Of a stretch of 25,875 nt of DNA, positions 1 to 6,029 are shown in pieces (position 1 is the stretch's first letter; each line of letters opens with the position of its first letter). The stretch is from JAKSCF01 sp028279945. Its GTDB lineage: Bacteria; Bacillota; Clostridia; Peptostreptococcales; JAAYPU01. A program made the translations under genes and the position numbers. The DNA lies in the NCBI GenBank assembly GCA_028279945.1, contig JANQMT010000029.1:1-25875 (forward strand). The letters are read 5' to 3'. The notes under the pieces were generated by a model. That model saw nothing but the letters and a program-made list of their open reading frames with translations. It had not been told where the DNA came from and did not search any database.

Positions 1-2
1 AA

Positions 3-509
3 GAAATTAATAAAATAACCAAAAATCCTGAACCTGGAGATATTTTTATGGGTAAGGTCACTCGTATTATGACCTTCGGAGCGTTTGTGGAAATACTTCC
101 GGGTAAAGAAGGTTTGCTTCATATCTCAAAAATTGCTCACGAAAAAATAGCAAAAGTTGAAGATGTCCTAAAAAGTGGCGACGAAGTTATGGTTAAGGTA
201 TTGGAAATAGATAATCAAGGCAGGATTAACTTATCCAGAAAAGACCTGATTGAAAGAGATACTACCCAAAAAACAGAAAAGCAAGAAGTCAGAGAAAGAA
301 GAGACTCAAACGGTCAAAGAAAAGACAATAGGAAAGACAACAGAAACAACAGGCCAAATAATGGCGAAAGAAAAAGAAAACCAAAAGAAGAGACTCAGAA
401 GGTCAAGCCTCAAGAGACCGTTGAAAAGAAGCCTGAGGTAGAAGCTCAAAAAGTGGAAGAACCAAGTGAACCAAAAGAAGAAAAGAAAAAAAGAAGGTTT
501 TTTTTCTAA
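3..509 (+). CDS. pnp: Polyribonucleotide nucleotidyltransferase, C-terminal part (5' end outside window)
   Basis: The reading frame is open from the window edge, so only the last 168 residues are present. They hold the end of the KH region and one S1 RNA-binding domain (visible residues about 12-84, with GKVTRIMTFGAFVEI, GKEGLLHIS and GRINLSRKDL), the usual end of PNPase, which degrades RNA 3' to 5' by phosphorolysis. After the S1 domain comes a roughly 85-residue charged tail, first rich in Arg/Asn/Lys and then in Glu/Lys/Pro, ending in KKKRRFFF. The tail is low in complexity and probably disordered. A strong terminator follows directly, so pnp ends its own transcript. The downstream ylxY, M16 and dut genes match the usual neighbourhood of pnp in spore formers. 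Identity is secure; the function of the tail is unknown. Confidence 0.95.
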   Translation, partial: EINKITKNPEPGDIFMGKVTRIMTFGAFVEILPGKEGLLHISKIAHEKIAKVEDVLKSGDEVMVKVLEIDNQGRINLSRKDLIERDTTQKTEKQEVRERRDSNGQRKDNRKDNRNNRPNNGERKRKPKEETQKVKPQETVEKKPEVEAQKVEEPSEPKEEKKKRRFFF

Positions 510-527
510 AAGTCAAACCATATAAAT

Positions 528-561
528 AAGAAGGTTTTGCATAAGCAGAATCTTCTTTTTT
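528..561 (+). terminator. Rho-independent terminator of pnp
   Basis: A 13-bp stem (arms 528-540 and 545-557, two G-U pairs, no mismatch) closes on the tetraloop ATAA and runs into a T tract to 561. It lies 18 bases after the pnp stop codon. Confidence 0.9.
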
Positions 562-886
562 AATAAAATAGGAAATATCGATTTTCTATTATAGAAAAGT
601 TAGCCGCTTTTTTTATGAGTTAAAATATAATATTGTGCAATATAGTTACTACACACGGCTTTAATGCATAAATTATAGTAGGGAAAGATGGATAATGATG
701 ATATTAAGTAACCATATACCTGAATGATACTAAATTGCATATTATTTTATTACAGTGCAGCAACCTATTTCCAAGTAGCACATTGGTATAATTTGGATTA
801 TAACAGTGTGCGCATTCATTTCTTTGGATAATGAAAGTCTTTTCTCATATGCAAATTAGTATGAACCATAATATGAGGAGATGGAT
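562..886. other. Intergenic region, no gene seen
   Basis: About 325 AT-rich bases between the pnp terminator and the next gene. I see no convincing ORF. It holds a perfect 8-bp inverted repeat (582-589 / 591-598, TTTTCTAT and ATAGAAAA with one base between), too tight for a normal hairpin loop, and an extended -10 motif near 784-792. No tRNA or known riboswitch pattern was recognised. Confidence 0.6.
784..792 (+). promoter_or_regulatory. Possible extended -10 promoter for the reactivase-like gene
   Basis: TGG followed by TATAAT matches the extended -10 form TGnTATAAT. The expected -35 position (about 764-770) is a poor match, which extended -10 promoters tolerate. Start of transcription would fall near 799, about 88 bases before the gene. 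Confidence 0.4.
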
Positions 887-1351
887 ATGTGTAAAGAAAA
901 AAGCAAACAATATATTATGATTATTCATAATAATACAAAAAAATCTCGTGAAATTGCTAAAGAACTATCAGAAGGCATAAAAGAACAAGGTGCTTTATAC
1001 TTGATTCAAGAGGAAAAATTGCCGAGTGTTCAAACAGAAGATAATAGTGAAAATGATCAGGATGTTAATATTGATAGTGCTCAAGTTACTGATAATGATA
1101 GTGATGCTGATATTGATAGTGACCAAATTGCTGATAATGATAGTGATGATAATTTGATTAGCATTTCAGTTGGCATAAAAGATGAAGAGATCAGTGTCTA
1201 TTATAAAAGGTCAATCGATATACCTTTAATAAAATATGATGTAGTGGATAGTGCAGATGAAGTTGAAAATAATTCATTTAAAGTCATCGGTAAAAATGTT
1301 GCACAACTTATCGAACTTAAACCGTTCATTAATATATTGGATGATGATTAA
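887..1351 (+). CDS. Dehydratase reactivase small-subunit-like protein with acidic repeat insert
   Basis: Translated from the ATG at 881, the first 45 residues (YIMIIHNN, EGIKEQGALYLIQEE) and the last 65 (ISISVGIKDEEISVYYK, VIGKNVAQLIELKPF) resemble the two halves of the small subunit of B12-dependent glycerol/diol dehydratase reactivase (PduH/DhaF-type, Dehydratase_MU family), which works with a large subunit to release damaged cobalamin. Between them is an Asp/Asn/Ser-rich insert, residues 53-91, with two 14-residue repeats. Family members are about 110-120 residues; this one is about 154. GAGGAG at 875-880 abuts the ATG at 881 but is 6 bases from the ATG at 887, so 887 is the better start. 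No dehydratase or large reactivase subunit is nearby. The family call rests on motif recognition and is moderate. Confidence 0.6.
   Translation: MCKEKSKQYIMIIHNNTKKSREIAKELSEGIKEQGALYLIQEEKLPSVQTEDNSENDQDVNIDSAQVTDNDSDADIDSDQIADNDSDDNLISISVGIKDEEISVYYKRSIDIPLIKYDVVDSADEVENNSFKVIGKNVAQLIELKPFINILDDD
1070..1153 (+). repeat. Two tandem 42-bp coding repeats (acidic 14-residue units)
   Basis: 1070-1111 and 1112-1153 encode IDSAQVTDNDSDAD and IDSDQIADNDSDDN. The DNA copies are close, sharing ATTGATAGTG and GATAATGATAGTGATG blocks, which suggests recent duplication inside the acidic insert of the reactivase-like gene. Confidence 0.85.
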
Positions 1352-1362
1352 TATATTGAATG

Positions 1363-1400
1363 GGGATGTTTATTAATAAATGAAAGTTAATAAATATCCC
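1363..1400 (+). other. Long AT-rich hairpin between the reactivase-like gene and the deacetylase
   Basis: Arms 1363-1376 and 1387-1400 form a 14-bp stem with one G-U pair and a 10-base loop, 11 bases after the upstream stop codon. The downstream bases (TTGATT) are not a proper T tract, so termination would be weak. It could partly terminate or protect the mRNA 3' end. Confidence 0.55.
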
Positions 1401-1480
1401 TTGATTAAATTTACCTCTCTTTCAGAAAACCTTAGTTATAAGGAATTGTTTCGCTTAATATGATGTAAAGAGGTGGTAAA

Positions 1481-2173
1481 ATGAAAAGAACTTTTATATT
1501 ATTGTTTTTTATGTGCGTGATCTTGTTGACAGTCTTGTTTTCGGCTAGAGAGTATGAAACAGAGAAATATGCGTTATCCAATAGAGTGATTAGGAAAGTA
1601 AGTGATGAAAGTAATAAAATTGCTTTTGCATGTAATGTGGATTGGGGAAGTGAAGTCATACCTCAAATGTTAGAAATATTTGATCAAGAAGATATTCACA
1701 TATCCTTTTTTGTTACCGGAAACTGGGCTAGTAAAAATCCTAGATTGCTTAGAGAAATGTTTTTGCAAGATCACGAAATTGGTAATCATGGTTATTCACA
1801 TAAATTATGCAGTCAAATAAGCAAGGAGCAAGTCATACAGGAGATAATCAAAACTGAAAAGGTTGTATATAACTTGATTGGAATAAAAACAACACTATTT
1901 GAACCACCTTCAGGAGATTTTAATGATACGACCTTAGAAATTTGTGATGAATTGGGTTATACGCTGGTTTTATGGTCTATTGATACCATCGATTGGCGGC
2001 AAGGGTCAACAGCAGAAATAATAAAGAAAAGAGTTCTGGAAAAGCCCTTAAATGGAGCGATTGTCCTAATGCATCCAAAACCGGAAACCGTCAAAGCACT
2101 ACCTCAAATTATCAGTGAAATAAAAGCAAAAGAGATAGATATAGTTCCGGTTAGTCAATTAATCGGATATTGA
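1481..2173 (+). CDS. YlxY-like polysaccharide deacetylase (NodB fold), membrane-anchored, altered active site
   Basis: A 230-residue protein with an N-terminal signal anchor (residues 4-21) followed by a NodB domain. Motif 2 HGYSH (103-107), motif 4 WSIDTIDW (165-172) and motif 5 LMHP (196-199) are clear. Motif 1, normally TFDD or TFDxxWG, is CNVDWG (51-56), so the expected catalytic Asp is Asn52, and motif 3, normally RPPxG, is EPPSG (141-145). Its place between pnp and the M16 peptidase is that of Bacillus ylxY, a sporulation-linked deacetylase relative. It should act on cell-wall or spore glycan outside the membrane if active at all. The ribosome site AAAGAGGTGG (1467-1476) supports the start. 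The family is secure; activity and substrate are not. Confidence 0.85.
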   Translation: MKRTFILLFFMCVILLTVLFSAREYETEKYALSNRVIRKVSDESNKIAFACNVDWGSEVIPQMLEIFDQEDIHISFFVTGNWASKNPRLLREMFLQDHEIGNHGYSHKLCSQISKEQVIQEIIKTEKVVYNLIGIKTTLFEPPSGDFNDTTLEICDELGYTLVLWSIDTIDWRQGSTAEIIKKRVLEKPLNGAIVLMHPKPETVKALPQIISEIKAKEIDIVPVSQLIGY

Positions 2174-2242
2174 TGATTGCTAATTAATAATGTATTTTAT
2201 ATAATATTATTCATATGTATGTTTAATGGAGGAAATGAAATA

Positions 2243-3493
2243 ATGATTGTACAAAAAAGATTTAATAATGGTATAGAATTAATTATGGAAAAAATACCTT
2301 ATGCACGATCAGTAGCATTTGGAATATGGGTAAAAGCAGGTTCAATTTATGAAAATGCCGAAAATAATGGTATTTCACACTTTATTGAGCACATGCTTTT
2401 TAAAGGAACAAAAAAAAGATCAGCAAAGGACATTGCCGGTGAGATAGACAAAATTGGCGGGCAAATAAATGCTTTTACAGGGAAAGAGAGCACTTGTTAT
2501 TATGTTAAGGTACTGGATACTCATATTAACAAAGCGGCAGATGTACTGATGGATATGCTCTTTCATTCAGTTTTTGATGAAGGCGAAATCAAGAAAGAAA
2601 AAACGGTTGTATGTGAAGAAGTCAATATGTACGACGATTCTCCCGAAGATACGGTGCATGATATGATATCCAATTTAATATTTGATGGCCACCCATTGGG
2701 GCGGCCGATAATAGGGAATCATGATACGATTTTAAATTATTCAAGAGACTCAATTTTGGACTATTTAAGCAAGAATTATGCTTTAGATCAAATTGTAATA
2801 TCTGTAGCGGGCAACTTTGATGAATGGGAACTCATCAAAATGTTGAAAGAAAAGATGGCAGGGCCATTGGGTAAAAGAGAAAAAGAAGTGCCCCAAATTC
2901 CTTCCTATGAGTCCAGTTTTAAAGTTAAGAATAAAGAAATAGAGCAAGCACATATATGTATCGGCACAAAAGGTGTGCCACTGGACCATAAAAATTATTA
3001 TACTTTATCCATTTTAAGTAATATAATGGGTGGGAGTATGAGTTCAAGACTTTTTCAAAAAATCCGTGAAGAAAGAGGATTGGCTTATTCTGTATATTCA
3101 TATACCACGTCATATGTTCAAGATGGCGTTTTTGCTGTATATGCCGGTGTTAATCCATCCCACTTGGAGGAAGCTGTAAAATTAATGATAGAAGAGATTA
3201 ACCTTTTGAGACAAAAAGGTGTTACCGATGAAGAACTCAACATGGCAAAAGAACAATTAAAAGGAAGTTATATACTGAATTTAGATAGTGTCAGCAGTAG
3301 AATGGCGTCTATAGGAAAATCACAATTATTATTAGGAAAAGTTTATACACCGGACGAAGTGATTCAGAATATCAATAGGGTTACAATGGAAAATGTCAAT
3401 GAAGTGATCCAACGCGTTACAGATATCAATCAATATTCAGGAGCAGTTGTTAATCGTGAGGATGTGAAGTTAAGAGAACTGATAAAAGGATAG
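2243..3493 (+). CDS. ymxG: M16 family zinc metallopeptidase (YmxG/MlpA, processing-peptidase-like)
   Basis: A 416-residue insulinase-family peptidase. The zinc motif HxxEH is HFIEH at residues 46-50, with the third ligand in VCEEVNMYDD (Glu125/126). The C-terminal half has the usual GGSMSSRLFQKIREERGLAYSVYSY-type block, split here as GGSMSSRLFQ and REERGLAYSVYSY. The frame stays open back to an ATG at 2177, but GGAGG at 2228-2232 sits 10 bases before the ATG at 2243, and the extra 22 residues look like translated leader, so 2243 is chosen. No signal peptide is seen from this start, which fits a cytoplasmic protease. It follows ylxY and precedes dut, as in related spore formers. Confidence 0.9.
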   Translation: MIVQKRFNNGIELIMEKIPYARSVAFGIWVKAGSIYENAENNGISHFIEHMLFKGTKKRSAKDIAGEIDKIGGQINAFTGKESTCYYVKVLDTHINKAADVLMDMLFHSVFDEGEIKKEKTVVCEEVNMYDDSPEDTVHDMISNLIFDGHPLGRPIIGNHDTILNYSRDSILDYLSKNYALDQIVISVAGNFDEWELIKMLKEKMAGPLGKREKEVPQIPSYESSFKVKNKEIEQAHICIGTKGVPLDHKNYYTLSILSNIMGGSMSSRLFQKIREERGLAYSVYSYTTSYVQDGVFAVYAGVNPSHLEEAVKLMIEEINLLRQKGVTDEELNMAKEQLKGSYILNLDSVSSRMASIGKSQLLLGKVYTPDEVIQNINRVTMENVNEVIQRVTDINQYSGAVVNREDVKLRELIKG

Positions 3494-3517
3494 ATCAACA
3501 AAAGATGAGGTGAGAAT

Positions 3518-3952
3518 ATGTCAATAGTAGTGAAAATTAAAAGTGAAGGGGTACCTTTACCACAATACGAGACAGACGGCTCGGCGGGAATGGACTTAAA
3601 AGCAAATACCCTTGAACCTATAGTACTTGGCCCGGGAGAGCGTTGCTTAGTGCCTACGGGATTGTATATCGAGCTTCCTAAAGGAATGGAAGCTCAAGTC
3701 AGAGCAAGAAGCGGACTTGCTGTTAAGTATGGCATTGGCTTAGTAAATGGAGTCGGTACCATAGATAGTGATTATAGAGGTGAGATTAAGGTGCCTGTTA
3801 TTAACTGGGGTAAAGAAAATTTTAAAATTAATAATGGCGACCGCATTGCCCAAATGGTTATTTGCAGATATGAAAAAATAACTTGGGAGAAGGTCGATGA
3901 ATTGTGTGACACCCAAAGAGGTAAAGGTGGATTCGGCCACACAGGCAAATAA
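3518..3952 (+). CDS. dut: Deoxyuridine 5'-triphosphate nucleotidohydrolase (dUTPase)
   Basis: A 144-residue trimeric-type dUTPase, which hydrolyses dUTP to dUMP and pyrophosphate, keeping uracil out of DNA and supplying dTMP synthesis. All five motifs are present: DGSAGMDLKA (20-29), RSGLAVKYGI (64-73), GVGTIDSDYRGEI (78-90, with Asp83 the likely catalytic base and Tyr86), NGDRIAQMVI (106-115) and the C-terminal RGKGGFGHTG arm (134-143), where His replaces the usual Ser. The ribosome site GATGAGGTGAG lies just upstream and the gap to the M16 gene is 24 bases, suggesting co-transcription. Confidence 0.97.
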   Translation: MSIVVKIKSEGVPLPQYETDGSAGMDLKANTLEPIVLGPGERCLVPTGLYIELPKGMEAQVRARSGLAVKYGIGLVNGVGTIDSDYRGEIKVPVINWGKENFKINNGDRIAQMVICRYEKITWEKVDELCDTQRGKGGFGHTGK

Positions 3953-4046
3953 TTTGTCCCCTGTACCCTTTAAAACTTGTATGTATATTCTCATGGATTT
4001 CTAAATATATTAATACAAATGTATCCAGATACAAAGGGGGGAGAAT

Positions 4047-4295
4047 ATGCGGTTGAGTAGCTTAGGGGAAAAGGAAATTGTCAATCTGAGTGATGGAGGA
4101 AGATTTGGTCTTTTGGCTGATTCTGAGCTGTTGATTGATGAAAAATTTGGAAAAATAAAAGCTGTTTTATTACCGGATTACAGATACCAAAAAGGCTTTT
4201 TTTCAGGAAGAAATTATGTGCAGATACCTTGGAAATCTATAAAAAAAGTAGGTAGTGATATTATCATTTTTGAAGGAGAAGAAGAGGTGGAATAA
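4047..4295 (+). CDS. ymxH: YlmC/YmxH family PRC-barrel protein (sporulation-associated)
   Basis: A complete 82-residue PRC-barrel protein. MRLSSLGEKEIVNLSDGGRFG at the start is typical of the YlmC/YmxH family and is followed by repeated beta-strand patterns (KIKAVLLPDY, YVQIPWKSIKKVGSDIII). No catalytic motif is visible; the molecular role of the family is not settled, though YmxH is grouped with sporulation proteins. The ribosome site is unusually strong (AAAGGGGGGAG, 4033-4043). The gene sits between dut and the ClpP-like gene, and a terminator follows 18 bases after its stop. Confidence 0.9.
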   Translation: MRLSSLGEKEIVNLSDGGRFGLLADSELLIDEKFGKIKAVLLPDYRYQKGFFSGRNYVQIPWKSIKKVGSDIIIFEGEEEVE

Positions 4296-4313
4296 AAATT
4301 AATACATGTGGTT

Positions 4314-4350
4314 AAAAACTGTTGTACTTTTGTATAGCAGTTTTTTATTT
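4314..4350 (+). terminator. Rho-independent terminator after ymxH
   Basis: A fully paired 13-bp stem (4314-4326 with 4333-4345, two G-U pairs) has the loop CTTTTG and ends in a T-rich run. It closes the ylxY-M16-dut-ymxH run, so the next gene should have its own promoter, which I could not place with confidence. Confidence 0.85.
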
Positions 4351-4435
4351 GGACAAAATATTTACAAAGTATACGAAGTTAAAAACTTAAAAATATTATG
4401 ACTATCTTGCTGTTAGGTCATAAAAAGAGAGGGAT

Positions 4436-5212
4436 ATGATGATGAAAAAAATTAAAGAAGATGTTATGAAAAACATTTTTGATACAGAAGAAGGGGAAGA
4501 AGAAACTCCGGAAAAGCCTGAGGAGAGCCAGCAGCCGGCCCAAGAAAACATTAATAATTTTGGCTCACCCAATAATCCTTTTAATTTTAATACAGATATT
4601 CAGTATATTACTATAATTGGACATATTGAAGGACATAATATCCTCCCGCCGCAAAACAAGACGACAAAATATGAGCATATTATTCCTCAGCTTATAGCAG
4701 TACAGGAAAATGATCAAGTAAAAGGTGTATTGACAATTTTAAATACGGTAGGAGGAGATGTTGAAGCGGGACTTGCTATTTCAGAATTAATAGCTACTAT
4801 ATCTAAGCCAACCGTTTCTATCGTATTAGGTGGAGGACACAGTATTGGTGTACCTTTAGCGACTGCAAGTGATTACTCTTTTTTAGCTGAGTCAGCAACT
4901 ATGACCATTCATCCTATAAGAACCAATGGGCTGGTAATTGGTGCGGAGCAAACATATAATTATTTTAAGAAAATGCAGGACAGAATTATTAATTTTATAT
5001 GTAGAACAGCAAAAGTAGATAGAAAAGTTATTATAGATTTAATGAATGCAACGGATGAAATCGCCAACGATGTGGGAACCATACTCATTGGGAAAGAAGC
5101 TGTAGATATTGGTTTGATCAATGAAGTAGGGGGAATTACGCAAGCAATAGAAAAACTTAAAAATATGATTGATGAAAATAACAAGAAAAATGAAGAAAAA
5201 AAGAACATATAA
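4436..5212 (+). CDS. tepA: ClpP-like serine protease, TepA family
   Basis: A 258-residue ClpP/crotonase-fold protein. The Ser-His-Asp triad can be placed: Ser136 in GGGHSIG (132-138), His159 in TIHPI, and Asp212 in NDVGTILIGKEAVDIG. GGDVEAGLAISELIA (106-120) matches the ClpP oligomer-contact region. The first 50 residues are acidic, Glu/Pro/Gln-rich and probably disordered, and the last 12 are very lysine/glutamate-rich. In Bacillus, TepA is described as translocation-enhancing and possibly degrades signal peptides; that role is family knowledge only. Three in-frame ATGs (4436, 4439, 4442) follow AGAGAGGG (4426-4433); the third has the best spacing, so true initiation may be 1-2 codons downstream. 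Confidence 0.85.
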   Translation: MMMKKIKEDVMKNIFDTEEGEEETPEKPEESQQPAQENINNFGSPNNPFNFNTDIQYITIIGHIEGHNILPPQNKTTKYEHIIPQLIAVQENDQVKGVLTILNTVGGDVEAGLAISELIATISKPTVSIVLGGGHSIGVPLATASDYSFLAESATMTIHPIRTNGLVIGAEQTYNYFKKMQDRIINFICRTAKVDRKVIIDLMNATDEIANDVGTILIGKEAVDIGLINEVGGITQAIEKLKNMIDENNKKNEEKKNI

Positions 5213-5239
5213 AAATAACCCAAGTTGGGTTATTTTTAT
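5211..5239. terminator. Bidirectional rho-independent terminator between tepA and the GNAT gene
   Basis: AAAAATAACCC (5211-5221) pairs perfectly with GGGTTATTTTT (5227-5237) around the loop AAGTT. A- and T-rich flanks give a T tract on both strands. It overlaps the tepA stop and lies 12 bases past the end of the minus-strand GNAT gene, serving both converging units. Confidence 0.9.
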
Positions 5240-5250
5240 ACGTATTTTCT

Positions 5251-5712
5251 TTATTTTAGTAAGTATGACATAGGTATGAATCTAATGCCGTTTACAGTCT
5301 GTTCTTTGCCTGTATCCACAAAGCCAAGGCGGCGGTAAGCTTCTAGAGCGTAGGGTGACGAATTGACTGTAATTGTACTCATGTTATGCCGGTTCTTACA
5401 TATCTCTTCAATGGTTTGAAATAATTTTCTTGCGATACCTCGTCTATGATACTCTTTTTTTACAAACAGCAAGCATATATGATTCATTCCAAAGGTTGCA
5501 ATAATGCCTGCTAAATCATCGTTGTCCATACACCCCCAAAAGTATATTTCTTTTTTTTCAAACTTTTCAATAATACAATTGTATGATATAAATTTTCTGA
5601 ACTCTTCAATGCCTTGTTTTGAGTAATCCGGTGCTTCAAATTCTTGAAATACTGTCCATACTAAATCCAGAGCATTTTTGATATGATTTTTCTGCAATTT
5701 TATAATTTTCAA
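5251..5712 (-). CDS. GNAT family N-acetyltransferase
   Basis: A GNAT protein of about 153 residues that transfers acetyl from acetyl-CoA to an amine on an unknown acceptor. Acetyl-CoA-binding motif A is FVKKEYHRRGIARKLFQ, with the expected R-R-G-I-A pyrophosphate loop, and motif B is NSSPYALEAYRRLGF. The frame can start at GTG 5721, but AGGTGG (5723-5718 on the minus strand) overlaps that codon and sits 5 bases before an in-frame TTG at 5712, so TTG is the better start. It is the only minus-strand gene here, converges on tepA and diverges from acoR. Nothing ties it to the aco pathway. Confidence 0.85.
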   Translation of the reverse strand: MKIIKLQKNHIKNALDLVWTVFQEFEAPDYSKQGIEEFRKFISYNCIIEKFEKKEIYFWGCMDNDDLAGIIATFGMNHICLLFVKKEYHRRGIARKLFQTIEEICKNRHNMSTITVNSSPYALEAYRRLGFVDTGKEQTVNGIRFIPMSYLLK

Positions 5713-5774
5713 ATCAACCACCTGCTTAACAAAATATATATTTATTATAATTCTGACTTTTAACGGCGTATACC

Positions 5775-5841
5775 TAGATTCAAGAAAAAGTTGAAAATAT
5801 TAATTTTCAACAACTTGACATGACGTCAAAACTTGAATCTA
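5775..5841. promoter_or_regulatory. Nested inverted repeats at the acoR promoter
   Basis: A perfect outer pair TAGATTCAAG (5775-5784) and CTTGAATCTA (5832-5841) encloses two more: GTTGAAAAT / ATTTTCAAC (5790-5798 / 5803-5811) and TTGAC / GTCAA (5815-5819 / 5825-5829). The right outer arm contains the -35 of the acoR promoter, so a bound protein would compete with RNA polymerase. As nucleic acid the three stems form a three-way junction. An operator is the likelier reading because most of it is upstream of the predicted start of transcription. Confidence 0.6.
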
Positions 5842-5861
5842 TCGACAAAACTTGATATAAT
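5833..5861 (+). promoter_or_regulatory. Sigma-A promoter of acoR
   Basis: TTGAAT (5833-5838) and a consensus TATAAT (5856-5861) are separated by exactly 17 bases. Predicted transcription start is near 5868, giving a leader of about 160 bases before the acoR ATG. Confidence 0.8.
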
Positions 5862-6029
5862 CTAATCAATGTTTTTAAAAATATAAAGAACATTTTTAAT
5901 TATGTATAAAAATATAATTTCTATTATACATTTCAATAAAATTATTCTATTTAATTTTCATTAAAACGTTTATTACAAAACAGGTCTGTTTGAAATGCAG
6001 GCTAAAAAATATGAGGGTGAGATGATGAT
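5862..6029 (+). promoter_or_regulatory. acoR leader with small dyads
   Basis: An AT-rich leader without an ORF of note. It contains ATGTATAA/TTATACAT inverted sequences, a cre-like core AAAACGTTT (5963-5971) that matches the full CcpA consensus poorly, and a perfect AAACAG-GT-CTGTTT dyad (5978-5991) about 40 bases before the start codon. Any of these could be operators; none is assigned. Confidence 0.35.

Noticed and set aside
250..441. Second plus-strand ORF inside the pnp tail
   Set aside because: It lies in another frame of the A-rich low-complexity tail of pnp and has no ribosome site or family pattern.
5775..5841. Riboswitch or ncRNA reading of the three-stem repeat
   Set aside because: Most of it is upstream of the predicted acoR transcription start, and I recognise no riboswitch consensus; operator DNA is the simpler reading.
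5958..5975. CcpA (cre) site in the acoR leader around AAAACGTTT
   Set aside because: The core fits but the outer conserved G, C and A positions do not; kept only as a remark in the leader entry.
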